From assembly GCF_002027705.1 (NCBI RefSeq), contig NZ_MBTG01000023.1:124001-188000 (forward strand): a DNA stretch of 64,000 bases, read 5' to 3'. The first letter of the stretch is position 1; every line of letters begins with the position of its first letter. The notes beneath the pieces were generated by a model that saw only the letters and a program-made list of their open reading frames with translations, did not search any database and had not been told where the DNA came from. The position numbers were made by a program, and so were the translations under genes. This stretch comes from Paenibacillus ferrarius (GTDB lineage: Bacteria > Bacillota > Bacilli > Paenibacillales > NBRC-103111). Below, in pieces: positions 33,646 to 42,461 of this stretch.

Positions 33646-35781
33646 GTGTACAGCATAAGCACTCAAATTATCTTATTCGCTAGTCTCATGTATCTCGTTT
33701 TCACTTGGATCGGGAGTGTCAAAGCTTCAGGGCTGCTTTATAGCCGTCATATAGAAAAACTTCACGACAAAACGCGCAAGGTGCTGTTCTGGTCGTGGTT
33801 TCCAATCCTTCCAGCTGCTGCTGTCATCAGCCCCATTGTCTGGATACAGCAAACGATGGATCCTATCTTCTGGTTAGATCGTGTATGTATTCAAGCTCCG
33901 CTCGTGATTGTGCCGCTCTTGACCGTTTGGCTCATATCGGTTCCCAAGCTGTTTAAACTGCGTTCTTTGACCAAGCAAATAAAAGCAGAGCAGAATGCAC
34001 TCGAACAAAGCGAAGCCATGCCGCTGGAAACCGTCATTTACCAAAGGGCCGCAAGTCCAGCACTTATTCTTCCCTTCCAAATGACAGCATTAGGCGCATT
34101 AACAGCCCTATATTTCTCCTTGGTGCCTCCGGTTTGGTTTCAATGGCTCGAGATGTCCATTCCACTCGCTGTCTTCGCAGTCGCAACGGCAGGGCTGTGG
34201 TGGAGACATCAGATGCGTTACAGGCAGGTGGGCAAAATGGCCAACTATGTGATCCCCGCTTTCTGGAAGCGTGGCTTAACGATGCTGAGCGTACTAGCCG
34301 TAGTCGCAGGATCGGCATACTACCTATTCACAATCGCCATGAACAACAGTGAATTACCGCCCGAAATTGATATGGCAAGCGGAACCTCGGATTACGGCCG
34401 GCAGTCCGTATTGGGAAATGGCAGTCTGCCTGCTTACAATGGCGAGAAGGGGGCTATGAACGACTCCTCTGCCACAATGGTTGCGGTCGCTGATCTAAGC
34501 GGGTCGCGCGAAGTAACGCCGGATCGTCGCTTCACACTAACCGCGCAGAAAAAGACCGTAACGCTAAGCTCAGGTAAAACCATAGACGCTTGGACCTACA
34601 ACGGCCAGATCCCCGGGCCAGAGCTGCGCGTGAAAGCAGGAGAGTTGGTTGAAGTGACATTGGTCAATGAGGACATTGAACAAGGTGTTACCCTTCATTG
34701 GCATGGCTTGGATGTGCCAAATGGGGAGGATGCCGTTGCCGGAGCTATGCAAAATGCCGTCATGCCCGGCGAAACCTATACTTACCGTTTCCGCGCGGAG
34801 CAGGTGGGTACCTTCTGGTATCATTCCCATCAGGATTCCCAGGAAGCCGTCAGCATGGGATTGTTTGGTTCCCTCATTGTAGAACCCAAAGAGACACCTC
34901 TGCAGGAGGTCAAAGATATTACAGTGATGACACATCGCTGGAAAGGCGCTGCGCTGGCTATCGGCGCATCCGATCAGCTCGAACGCATGACGATCGCGCC
35001 GGGGACGTCCGTTCGGTTAAGGCTTATCAACACGGATGATTGGATTCAGCAGAAATATACGCTGGTGGGTACACATTTTGAGGTTGCTGCGATTGATGGC
35101 ACGGACCTGAATAAGCCCGACATTTTGACTAATACTCATCTCACTGCTGCTTCAGGCGGACGTTATGACTTGGCCTTCATCATGCCGGAGCATCCGGTAT
35201 ACCTCGATGTTGGCGAGAACGATAAGCTAGGTATCCTGATGTCACCGGATGGAAGAGGGGAGATTCCAACAGTTCCTAGGACCATTGCTTTTGATCCATT
35301 TCAATATGGCAGTCCGGCGGCCACGCCTTTTGATGCAAGCAGCTCGTTTAATCGAGAGTTCACTTTAGTTTTAGATAATAAATTAGGCTTCTATAATCGC
35401 CAAATGGATTTTTTGTACACATTGAACGGACATGTATTCCCAAAAACGCCGATGCTGGAGGCAAAAGAGGGAGACCTCGTCAAAACTACAATCGTCAATC
35501 GCGGCATCATTGATCATCCGATGTATCTCCACGGACACCGTGTACTCGTGCTGTCTCGCAATGGCAAGCCCTCCACGGGCAGTCCATGGTGGACAGATAC
35601 ACTGGACGTTCAGCCGGGCGAGACGTATGAGGTTGCGTTCGTCGCCAATAATCCTGACCTCTGGATGGATCATCGCCATAACCTCGCGCATACTGCAGCT
35701 GGAATGATGATGCACTTACTGTACGAAAGAGTGACAACTTTCTATTCCTTTGGCAGCGGAACTCAGAATCACTCGAAATGA
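33646..35781 (+). CDS. Membrane-anchored multicopper oxidase-like protein, copper sites damaged
   Basis: 711 residues, GTG start behind AGGAGGG. The N-terminal part has about six transmembrane helices (1-235). The cupredoxin part (about 285-700) holds HWHGLDVPNGED and WYHSHQDS, intact. The third motif reads HPMYLHGH where HxxHxH is expected (Tyr, codon TAT). The fourth reads DHRHNLAHTAAGM where HCHxxxHxxxxM is expected (Arg, codon CGC). The type 1 copper Cys and a type 2 His are therefore missing, each explicable by one transition. Catalysis as a copper oxidase is unlikely; a copper-binding or structural role is possible. Confidence 0.88.
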   Translation: MYSISTQIILFASLMYLVFTWIGSVKASGLLYSRHIEKLHDKTRKVLFWSWFPILPAAAVISPIVWIQQTMDPIFWLDRVCIQAPLVIVPLLTVWLISVPKLFKLRSLTKQIKAEQNALEQSEAMPLETVIYQRAASPALILPFQMTALGALTALYFSLVPPVWFQWLEMSIPLAVFAVATAGLWWRHQMRYRQVGKMANYVIPAFWKRGLTMLSVLAVVAGSAYYLFTIAMNNSELPPEIDMASGTSDYGRQSVLGNGSLPAYNGEKGAMNDSSATMVAVADLSGSREVTPDRRFTLTAQKKTVTLSSGKTIDAWTYNGQIPGPELRVKAGELVEVTLVNEDIEQGVTLHWHGLDVPNGEDAVAGAMQNAVMPGETYTYRFRAEQVGTFWYHSHQDSQEAVSMGLFGSLIVEPKETPLQEVKDITVMTHRWKGAALAIGASDQLERMTIAPGTSVRLRLINTDDWIQQKYTLVGTHFEVAAIDGTDLNKPDILTNTHLTAASGGRYDLAFIMPEHPVYLDVGENDKLGILMSPDGRGEIPTVPRTIAFDPFQYGSPAATPFDASSSFNREFTLVLDNKLGFYNRQMDFLYTLNGHVFPKTPMLEAKEGDLVKTTIVNRGIIDHPMYLHGHRVLVLSRNGKPSTGSPWWTDTLDVQPGETYEVAFVANNPDLWMDHRHNLAHTAAGMMMHLLYERVTTFYSFGSGTQNHSK

Positions 35782-35833
35782 AAACGTCATTTTCATAAAA
35801 GAGGGAGGGCATGTCAGTTAATCTAACGCACTG

Positions 35834-35862
35834 TTGACAAATTTCAGCGATCCGTTTACGCT
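35834..35862 (+). promoter_or_regulatory. Promoter upstream of the purine riboswitch
   Basis: TTGACA (35834-35839), 17 bp, TACGCT (35857-35862). Perfect -35 and poor -10. The transcript would start near 35869, about 27 nt before the aptamer. Confidence 0.6.
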
Positions 35863-35894
35863 AGAGGAAAGCAAAAGCGAACTGAATAGGATCC

Positions 35895-35962
35895 ATTTCG
35901 TATAACCTTAATAATTGGATTAAGGGTCTCTACTTAGAAACCGTAAATTTCTAGCTACGAAA
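35895..35962 (+). promoter_or_regulatory. Purine riboswitch aptamer, guanine-type (C74)
   Basis: P1 TTTCGTA/TACGAAA (35896-35902, 35956-35962); P2 CCTTAAT/ATTAAGG with loop AATTGG; J2/3 GTCTCTAC (xpt: GUUUCUAC); P3 TTAGAAA/TTTCTA(G) with loop CCGTAAA, whose CC can pair with the GG of the P2 loop. J3/1 is G-C, so the specificity position (74 in xpt numbering) is C, as in guanine-class switches; adenine switches have U. It lies upstream of the deaminase gene at 36045. Confidence 0.85.
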
Positions 35963-36000
35963 AATGTGCATACCGGCATATTTTTCGTGGCTATTTTTTG
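35953..36000 (+). terminator. Expression-platform terminator of the riboswitch
   Basis: The arms 35953-35969 and 35976-35992 pair over 17 positions with two wobbles (AGCTACGAAAAA with its partner TTTTTCGTGGCT), loop ATACCG, then ATTTTTTG. The 5' arm contains the entire 3' strand of aptamer helix P1, so aptamer and terminator exclude each other. This is ON-switch logic. Confidence 0.85.
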
Positions 36001-36044
36001 TTCCCTAGCTTCATACTCTAGATGGAAATAGGAGGTTTGTAACG

Positions 36045-37379
36045 ATGACAACCATTTTAATTAAAAATGCTGAAATTGTGACCATGAACCGTAAAAATGA
36101 AATTGTGAACTGGGATATTTTAATCGAAAATGATCGGATTACGGCGATCGGCCCGGACTTAGACCCTCCGCAGGTGGATAAAATCATTGATGCTGCCAAC
36201 CGCACGGTCATTCCCGGCTTTGTCCAAACGCACATCCATCTTTGCCAAACCATTTTTCGTGGCAAAGGCGACGATTTGGAATTAATGGATTGGTTGAAAA
36301 AGCGGATCTGGCCGCTCGAAGCCTCCCATGACGAGGAGTCCATCTATTACTCCGCGCTGCTTGGCATTGGCGAGCTGATCCAAAGCGGTACGACAACGAT
36401 CGTCGATATGGAAACCGTGCATCATACGGACTTCGCCTTCCAAGCCATTGCCTCCAGCGGCATCCGCGCGCTTTCTGGCAAAGTGATGATGGACAAAGGG
36501 GATGAGGTTCCCTTTGCCTTGCAAGAGAAAACAGCCGAATCCCTTCAACAAAGCGTGGATTTGCTCGAAAAATGGAACGGCCATGACGACGGCCGCATTC
36601 AATATGCCTTCTCGCCGCGCTTCGTCATCTCCTGTACGGAGGAGCTGCTGCGTGAGGTTCGCAGCTTGTCAGAGCAGTACCAAGTGAAGGTGCACACGCA
36701 CGCTTCCGAAAATCTCGGCGAGATCGAGATTGTGCAAGCCGAGACCGGCATGCGCAATGTCGTCTATCTCGACCATCTTGGTCTGGCCAATGAGCGCCTC
36801 ATTCTGGCGCATTGCATATGGCTCGATGACGAGGAGAAGCGCATCATCCATGAGCGTGGCGTCCATGTGAGCCACTGTCCCGGCTCCAACCTGAAGCTGG
36901 CTTCAGGGATTGCCGAGACGCCGGAGCTGCTGAAGCTCGACATCTCCGTCAGCTTAGGAGCAGACGGCGCACCGTGCAACAATAATCTCGACATGTTTAA
37001 CGAGATGCGGCTCGCGGCGCTGATCCAGAAGCCCATCCACGGGCCGACCGCGATGAACGCGCAAACGGTCTTCCGCATGGCGACCATTGGCGGTGCCCGC
37101 GCGGTCGGCATGGAGAAGGAGATCGGCAGCATCGAAGTCGGCAAGAAAGCCGACCTGGCGATCCTCGATCTCAATAACTTCCACACGTACCCGTCCTTCG
37201 ACGTGGACCCGATCTCGCGCATCGTCTACTCTGCGACGCGCGCCGATGTGGAGACGACGATCATCAATGGTCGGATCGTCATGGAGAACCGCATCATGCG
37301 GACGATCGACAAGGACATCGTCCTCCCAGAAGCGAACCGCTCCATCAAGCGGCTGCTGCAGCGTGCCAATCTTCGGTAG
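36045..37379 (+). CDS. 5'-deoxyadenosine / S-adenosylhomocysteine deaminase-type amidohydrolase
   Basis: 444 residues of the COG0402 amidohydrolase superfamily. Metal ligands: VQTHIHL (HxH) near 65, KVHTHASE near 210, LAHCIWL near 250 and LGADGAPCNNNLD near 305. The blocks ELMDWLKKRIWPLEASHDEES and HCPGSNLKLASGIAE are those of the MtaD/DadD group, which deaminates adenosine-type nucleosides from SAM metabolism. Related COG0402 enzymes act on guanine or 8-oxoguanine, and the upstream guanine-type riboswitch keeps that option open. AGGAGG precedes the ATG. Single gene. Confidence 0.88.
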   Translation: MTTILIKNAEIVTMNRKNEIVNWDILIENDRITAIGPDLDPPQVDKIIDAANRTVIPGFVQTHIHLCQTIFRGKGDDLELMDWLKKRIWPLEASHDEESIYYSALLGIGELIQSGTTTIVDMETVHHTDFAFQAIASSGIRALSGKVMMDKGDEVPFALQEKTAESLQQSVDLLEKWNGHDDGRIQYAFSPRFVISCTEELLREVRSLSEQYQVKVHTHASENLGEIEIVQAETGMRNVVYLDHLGLANERLILAHCIWLDDEEKRIIHERGVHVSHCPGSNLKLASGIAETPELLKLDISVSLGADGAPCNNNLDMFNEMRLAALIQKPIHGPTAMNAQTVFRMATIGGARAVGMEKEIGSIEVGKKADLAILDLNNFHTYPSFDVDPISRIVYSATRADVETTIINGRIVMENRIMRTIDKDIVLPEANRSIKRLLQRANLR

Positions 37380-37480
37380 GCGCGGCGATGGGGCGTCAGG
37401 TCAGGTGAACCTCCGTCTAGGAGGTCGCCTTGATGATTGTCTTTGCTTTTGGAGTTTTCTCCTGCACCGTGTAGATGAAA

Positions 37481-37658
37481 CGGAACTACGATCCTCTATT
37501 TTGGGTGAATAGCGGCAAACGGAGATGAAAGGGAACTGGGTTCCGCTATTTAGCGAAATTACCGTCATAAGATGGCTAAACCAACAAAATAAGGGACTGT
37601 AGTTCCGCCTGACCTTGAATTCAGGTAGTTTTAGATGAAATAGAGGACCGTAGTTCCC
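37481..37658. repeat. Dispersed repeat, GGAACTA...CTATTT family, locus 2
   Basis: Direct units CGGAACTACGATCCTCTATT (37481) and GGGAACTGGGTTCCGCTATT (37531) are 50 bp apart. Inverted units ATAAGGGACTGTAGTTCCG and ATAGAGGACCGTAGTTCCC follow, ending near 37607 and 37658, again about 50 bp apart. The design matches 13891-14067. It lies between convergent genes and may also act as a transcription boundary. Confidence 0.75.
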
Positions 37659-37676
37659 TAAGTTGGTTAGCGCCCC

Positions 37677-38837
37677 CTATTTCACCTTGCTATAGAGTAA
37701 TTTGCCCGCTTCTAATTTGTTAAGCCCAGCCATATCTCGAGAAGGGTCCTGCGTGAGAATAGCTTTCTTTTGTGTTTGGGTTGCCGGCTCCTTACGCAGG
37801 ATATCATCTAGATTGGAGTAGGCTATTTGACTGATTAACGTGGGCTCATTCAAGGCATCCAAGACACGATACATCGCTTCAATCGCCGCTTCCTCACTCC
37901 CAACTCCGTAGCCAGAGTCGGTACTCAGCATAAATCTGTCAGGAAATTGCTTCATCAACGGAAGGAAATCCTCGAGTCGATTCGCACTGTCCAGATTGAG
38001 AATCGTAAAGCCTGCGAAGAAATCCATATAAACATTGGGGTATTTCTCCAGCAGCTGTTTGATATTCTCTGGTGAGTTATAAGCATTGGCATGGCCGAAA
38101 ATGAAAGTTGTCTTCGGATGACTCTTCAATGCTTCCTCCAATTTATCTATAACAAAACCGTTTGGAGGATCCATATGCAGCAGAATAGGGGCTTGGTATT
38201 CTGCACATAAATCATAAATTTGCGGTAAGAAGCCATCCATAGGATCTTTGCCTTTCCACTCTACTTTGGACACCACAGGTGAGTTGTAGGAAGCAGCCAC
38301 TATCTCACCAAGGCCGAAATAGCCTTGTTCGAGATTTTTTCTGATAACATCCAGACAGCTTGGATCGTGCAAATCAAAGCCGGAGAAAAAAGGCGTAAAA
38401 AAATCCGATCTTTCCGTATAAGCTTCCCAAGCATACTCATCCGTGCGGATTGCGCTATACTCGGAAACGTCACCAAAAAGAACAACTCGGTCCACCTGGT
38501 CTCGCTGCCAGACACCCTTCATCCCGGCGTACTTCTTATCACTTGCATCATGATTGTGCACGTCCGCTAAGGGGAGGGAGCCGTATTGCAGCAGCAAGTC
38601 AGCTAAGCTTTTTTTAGCTGGCGCAGCTGTTTCTATCGAATTAGGGGAAGGCGCTGGTAGAGAAGCGACCATGGAAGAAGCAACCGATTCCCCGGGCGTG
38701 GGTATAGCTGCCTTTTGCCAAAATCCAGTCGAATTGAACCCCCAAAAGCTCACTCCAATTACAACCAAAACCACGCTAATACTCGCGATAGAAATCGCTT
38801 TCATTTTAACCATGCTAGAAGTACCATCCCCAATCAT
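37677..38837 (-). CDS. Membrane-anchored amidohydrolase-like protein
   Basis: TIM-barrel metal hydrolase of the amidohydrolase-2 type. An N-terminal hydrophobic anchor (AISIASISVVLVVIGVSFWGF) and a Pro/Ser-rich linker are followed by LADVHNHDASDKK (HxH), ILLHMDPP, FIFGHANAYN and LSTDSGYG (metal His and Asp). The start is uncertain: ATG at 38837 (386 residues) is shown, ATG at 38813 is also possible, and a TTG at 38861 is less likely because the ribosome site is poor everywhere. Substrate unknown. Upstream lies a simple-repeat tract. Confidence 0.75.
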   Translation of the reverse strand: MIGDGTSSMVKMKAISIASISVVLVVIGVSFWGFNSTGFWQKAAIPTPGESVASSMVASLPAPSPNSIETAAPAKKSLADLLLQYGSLPLADVHNHDASDKKYAGMKGVWQRDQVDRVVLFGDVSEYSAIRTDEYAWEAYTERSDFFTPFFSGFDLHDPSCLDVIRKNLEQGYFGLGEIVAASYNSPVVSKVEWKGKDPMDGFLPQIYDLCAEYQAPILLHMDPPNGFVIDKLEEALKSHPKTTFIFGHANAYNSPENIKQLLEKYPNVYMDFFAGFTILNLDSANRLEDFLPLMKQFPDRFMLSTDSGYGVGSEEAAIEAMYRVLDALNEPTLISQIAYSNLDDILRKEPATQTQKKAILTQDPSRDMAGLNKLEAGKLLYSKVK

Positions 38838-38867
38838 TCGGTAAGTCACCCAGTATTGCAATTATTC

Positions 38868-39000
38868 AATTATTCAATTGTTCATTTATTTGTTCATTCA
38901 TTCATTCATTCATTCGTAAGTTCATTCGTTCACTCATTCATTTATTTGTTCATTCATTTGTTCTTTCATTTGTTCATTCATTTGTTCAATCCTGCATTCA
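38868..39000. repeat. TTCA/TTTG tetranucleotide simple-repeat tract
   Basis: About 130 bp of TTCATTCATTCATTCATTC-type repeats mixed with TTCATTTG variants, beginning right after the amidohydrolase start region. The longest uninterrupted run is about five units near 38893-38915. It lies between divergent genes. An ORF running through it on the plus strand encodes only a His/Phe/Ile repeat and is judged spurious. Confidence 0.8.
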
Positions 39001-39042
39001 CTCAAACACTAACTCATCTCATTCGCTATTTACACCATATAT

Positions 39043-39138
39043 CACTTGCAGATTTACTCGGTTATTCAATCAACCACTTACAGACTTACTCAGTTATTCA
39101 ATCAACCACTTACAGACTTACTCAGTTACTCCTTCAAC
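39043..39138. repeat. 32-bp minisatellite, three copies
   Basis: Units start at 39043, 39075 and 39107, each CACTTACAGACTTACTCAG, then TTATTCAATCAAC, with few differences (copy 1 has three, copy 3 ends TACTCCTTCAAC). It continues the C/T-rich bias of the adjacent tetranucleotide tract. Confidence 0.8.
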
Positions 39139-39317
39139 CCCTCATTCAATCTTACACTCACCGTTCCCAATCACTTACTTATTCAATAATCTAATTATAC
39201 CATATATTCCCTTTTGTATAACCAAAACTGCACGTCTCCTTCAGTAAAATGTTCCCAATCCCTTTTTTATCCATATAGTAATAAAGGTTCATACCTTAAT
39301 GGAGGAAGGGATCTCCC

Positions 39318-40433
39318 ATGACCAACGTCTTAAAGCGCTCTACACAACTTAAGGCGCCATCCAAGCTGCCCCAAGTCCTCGCTATTGTACCTGTCTCGAC
39401 TAATGTAGGGGATATCCAAACCAATTCCGCAACTAATCGCGTGTATTATGTGCAAGGTGATAATCAAGTCGGTATTCTTAGCGGGGTTACCAACCGTGTT
39501 ATACGGAATGTGAAGGTGGGGGAGGGTGCTACTTACCTTGCCGTGAACACTCGTACCAATCGGATTTATGTGACTAATTTTCGCGATCGCACGGTTTCCG
39601 TCATTGACGGCAAATTAAACCGTGTCATAGCGACCGTTTCCGTCGGACTGCGCCCTTATGGCATTGCCGTACACCGAGGCAGCAATCGCATCTATGTCGC
39701 CAATCTGGGCGGGACGATCAGCGTGATTGACGGCAGCACCAACCGTATACTGCAAACCATGAACGTCGGCGGATCACCGGCTCTCGTCTCCGTGAATGAG
39801 CGGACGAACTACATTTATGTGACGAACGTTGGGAAAAACTCTCTTCATATCGTCAACGGAAAAACGCTGCAAGTAAGCAAGACCATTAAAGTAGGCAGAA
39901 ATCCTATCATTGTACCGGGTATTAACAGCACATCCAACCGTATCTATATTGCCAATAATTTAAGCCGGTTCGCTTCCTTAATTCTGGGCAATGCCCCTGA
40001 GAAGAGTATTCCTATTCAGCTCGGAAGCCTGCAAAGCGAGGTCGCTGTGAATCCGTTGACCAATCGTATTTACTTCACAAGTGCTCAGGAGGAGGGGAGA
40101 GGGAAGCTTTATGTCCTCCGCGGTGAAACCAATCGTATCTTGGAGACATTGCAGATTCCGGCCTTCTCCTCCATATTGGTCAATCCGCTCACTAATCATT
40201 ATTTCATCGGAGACTTCGATAGCCGTAATTTATCGGCCTATAACGGACAGAGCAATAAGCTTCTAACCACGCTGCGCACGGGGGAATCCGCGGGAAATAT
40301 GGCGCTGAACACACGAACAAACCGCGTCTACGTAGGAAATACAGCGAGCATTACGGTTGTTCAAGATTATCCGATCGCGAATAACGGTATGAGGACTCTG
40401 CCTCTTCTTGCCAAGCATGCCCGCCTAGGCTAA
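39318..40433 (+). CDS. YVTN-family beta-propeller protein (YncE-like)
   Basis: 371 residues composed of about seven repeats of TNRIYVTN-x-VSVIDG-x-NRVI type (for example TNRIYVTNFRDRTVSVIDG and SNRIYVANLGGTISVIDG). The family forms a seven-bladed propeller, often surface- or spore-associated in Bacilli. No signal peptide is evident. AGGAGGAAGG precedes the ATG. Function not determined. A GGAGGGGACAGC/GCTGTCTCCTCC palindrome follows the gene (40444-40467) without a T-run. Confidence 0.85.
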   Translation: MTNVLKRSTQLKAPSKLPQVLAIVPVSTNVGDIQTNSATNRVYYVQGDNQVGILSGVTNRVIRNVKVGEGATYLAVNTRTNRIYVTNFRDRTVSVIDGKLNRVIATVSVGLRPYGIAVHRGSNRIYVANLGGTISVIDGSTNRILQTMNVGGSPALVSVNERTNYIYVTNVGKNSLHIVNGKTLQVSKTIKVGRNPIIVPGINSTSNRIYIANNLSRFASLILGNAPEKSIPIQLGSLQSEVAVNPLTNRIYFTSAQEEGRGKLYVLRGETNRILETLQIPAFSSILVNPLTNHYFIGDFDSRNLSAYNGQSNKLLTTLRTGESAGNMALNTRTNRVYVGNTASITVVQDYPIANNGMRTLPLLAKHARLG

Positions 40434-40547
40434 TCGTGGTCTTGGAGGGGACAGCGCTGTCTCCTCCTTGGAGATGATGGACAAGCCACTTCAAGCGCGT
40501 GTACCTCGCCATACATAAGTTTGTAAACCGCCAATGATATTGTTCGA

Positions 40548-40605
40548 TTGTGAATGAATTGTGTTCATTACTCTCATTTTTCAAGCGGGACTTACCTTTT
40601 ATACT
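40548..40605 (+). promoter_or_regulatory. Operator and promoter of sugar locus 1 permease genes
   Basis: Inverted repeat GTGAATGAA-TTGTG-TTCATTAC followed by TCTCATTTTTC, then TATACT at 40600-40605. The -35 position is a poor TTTTTC, which suits an activator. The same element at 45908 lies at exactly the same distance (29 bp from CTCTC to the -10) before the binding-protein gene, so the YesN-like regulator of this locus is the likely ligand. Confidence 0.7.
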
Positions 40606-40642
40606 AAGCATATAAGCTTTAACATGAAAGGCGGTTTTCCCG

Positions 40643-41605
40643 ATGAAGGCTGACACGAGTTTATCTTCCCACAAGCTTCCCGCAAGTAAGCTAAAAACAG
40701 CATTTACCCTGAGAGGACGCTGGGAGTCGCCATTTGCTGGTTATTTATTTATTTCCCCTTGGCTGATTGGGTTTCTGCTTCTAACCTTATGGCCGATGAT
40801 TCAATCCATGTATTACTCCTTCACCAAATATACGCTGTTAGATGCACCGGAATGGATTGGCCTGCGGAATTATGAGCGCATCTTTGCTGATGACGAGCTG
40901 TTTCGCCAGTCTTTGAAAATCACGATTCTTTTCGTTGTCCTGTCTGTACCGATTAAGCTCTTCAGCGCTTTAATGGTAGCGATCCTGCTGAATAAGAAAA
41001 TTAAAGGGATTTCCGTCTATCGAACGTTTATTTATTTGCCTTCCTTAATCGGAAGCAGCATTGCCGTGGCTATTCTTTGGCAAAATATTTTTGGGATTGA
41101 CGGCTTCATCAATCGCTTCCTGAGCATGTTCGGCATTGACGGAGTCAGCTGGATCAGCAATCCCAAGACAGCCCTTGGCACCTTGATTATTCTGGTCGCT
41201 TGGCAGTTCGGCTCTTCCATGGTTATATTCCTGGCCGGATTAAAACAAATCCCTGCCGAGCTCTACGAAGCCTCTTCCGTAGACGGCGCTTCCAAAGTTA
41301 GACAGTTCTTTCAAATTACTTTGCCGATGCTGTCTCCCGTCTTGCTTTTTAACCTGGTGCTTCAAACGATTGGTTCCTTTCAAATGTTTACTCAGGCTTT
41401 CATTATTACGAAAGGCGGTCCCATCAACTCCACTTACATGTATGCCTTGTACCTCTATGATCGCGCTTTTTCGAGATATGAGATGGGTTATGCTTCCGCG
41501 CTGGCATGGATACTTCTTGTGGTGATTGCAATCGTGACCGCTGTCATTTTCGCCTCATCCCGCTACTGGGTATTCTACGAAACAGAAGGAGCGAAAAGAA
41601 AATGA
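40643..41605 (+). CDS. Sugar ABC transporter permease (MalF/UgpA type)
   Basis: 320 residues with six transmembrane helices and the EAA loop YEASSVDGASKVRQFFQITLPMLSP near residue 210 that contacts the ATPase. The opening GYLFISPWLIGFLLLTLWPMIQS is typical of CUT1 permeases. Its stop overlaps the next permease start by 4 bp (ATGA). No ATPase gene is in the locus, so a shared MsmX-type ATPase is presumably used. Confidence 0.93.
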   Translation: MKADTSLSSHKLPASKLKTAFTLRGRWESPFAGYLFISPWLIGFLLLTLWPMIQSMYYSFTKYTLLDAPEWIGLRNYERIFADDELFRQSLKITILFVVLSVPIKLFSALMVAILLNKKIKGISVYRTFIYLPSLIGSSIAVAILWQNIFGIDGFINRFLSMFGIDGVSWISNPKTALGTLIILVAWQFGSSMVIFLAGLKQIPAELYEASSVDGASKVRQFFQITLPMLSPVLLFNLVLQTIGSFQMFTQAFIITKGGPINSTYMYALYLYDRAFSRYEMGYASALAWILLVVIAIVTAVIFASSRYWVFYETEGAKRK

Positions 41606-42441
41606 ATAAGTCGCGTACAATACGAACGCATCTTTTATTGGCCTTATTTTGCCTAGTTATGATTTATCCCATGTTATGGTGGGTCGGGGCTGCCTTCAAA
41701 TCGAACGCAGAAATGAGTTCGCCTGCCCTATTCCCTAGCGTCTGGTTATGGAGCAATTTCAGCGAAGGATGGGTCGCCATTCCTAAGTTTACCTTTACGC
41801 ATTTTTATCTGAACACCTTTGAACTCATTGCCGGCGTTCTGGTGACGTCCATTCTTTCCTGCAGCTTGGTTGCTTTTGGCTTCGCGCGGTTGGATTTTCC
41901 GTTGAAAAATTTCTGGTTCGCCATTCTGATGGTTACTCTAATGCTGCCAAGTCAAGTCACATTGGTGCCGCAATACATCATGTTTAACACGTGGGGATGG
42001 GTCAATACGTATCTGCCCTTCTATGTGCCGCATGCACTCGCCGGCGGTATAGGCGGCCCTTTCTTCATCTTCCTGCTGGTGCAGTTTATTCGCGGACTTC
42101 CGCGGGAGCTGGATGAATCGGCCAAAATGGACGGCTGCAGCTGGTTCGGCATCTACTGGCGAATCGTGCTGCCGCTAACGAAGCCTGCATTGGTGACCGT
42201 AGCCATCTATTGTTTCCTCTGGAATTGGGACGACTTCTTCGGACACCTGCTGTATATTAACTCTGTCAGCAAATACACCGTAGGCCTTGCTTTAAAGCTG
42301 TTCGTAGACAGCCAATCTGCCCTGCCGTGGGGACAATTGCTGGCGATGTCGCTCGTTTCCATTATCCCTTCCTTGATTTTATTTTTCATGGCGCAGCGTC
42401 ATTTTGTCGATGGCATTGCCTCCGGTGCAGTGAAAGGATAG
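41602..42441 (+). CDS. Sugar ABC transporter permease (MalG/UgpE type)
   Basis: 279 residues from the ATG at 41602, which overlaps the preceding stop; a longer frame from 41506 lies inside the first permease. Six helices. The EAA loop is LDESAKMDGCSWFGIYWRIVLPLTKP near 175, and the ending FVDGIASGAVKG is that of CUT1 MalG-type proteins. AGAAGGAG precedes it. Forms the channel with the upstream permease. Confidence 0.93.
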   Translation: MNKSRTIRTHLLLALFCLVMIYPMLWWVGAAFKSNAEMSSPALFPSVWLWSNFSEGWVAIPKFTFTHFYLNTFELIAGVLVTSILSCSLVAFGFARLDFPLKNFWFAILMVTLMLPSQVTLVPQYIMFNTWGWVNTYLPFYVPHALAGGIGGPFFIFLLVQFIRGLPRELDESAKMDGCSWFGIYWRIVLPLTKPALVTVAIYCFLWNWDDFFGHLLYINSVSKYTVGLALKLFVDSQSALPWGQLLAMSLVSIIPSLILFFMAQRHFVDGIASGAVKG

Positions 42442-42461
42442 AATGAGAGACATATCATATG

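Noticed and set aside
38715..39194. 159-codon plus-strand ORF rich in His, Phe, Ile
   Set aside because: It is generated by the TTCA/TTTG simple repeats, runs antisense into the amidohydrolase start, and has no ribosome site.
40444..40467. GGAGGGGACAGC/GCTGTCTCCTCC palindrome as a terminator of the propeller gene
   Set aside because: No loop bases and no T-run follow, so termination is doubtful; noted only as a palindrome.
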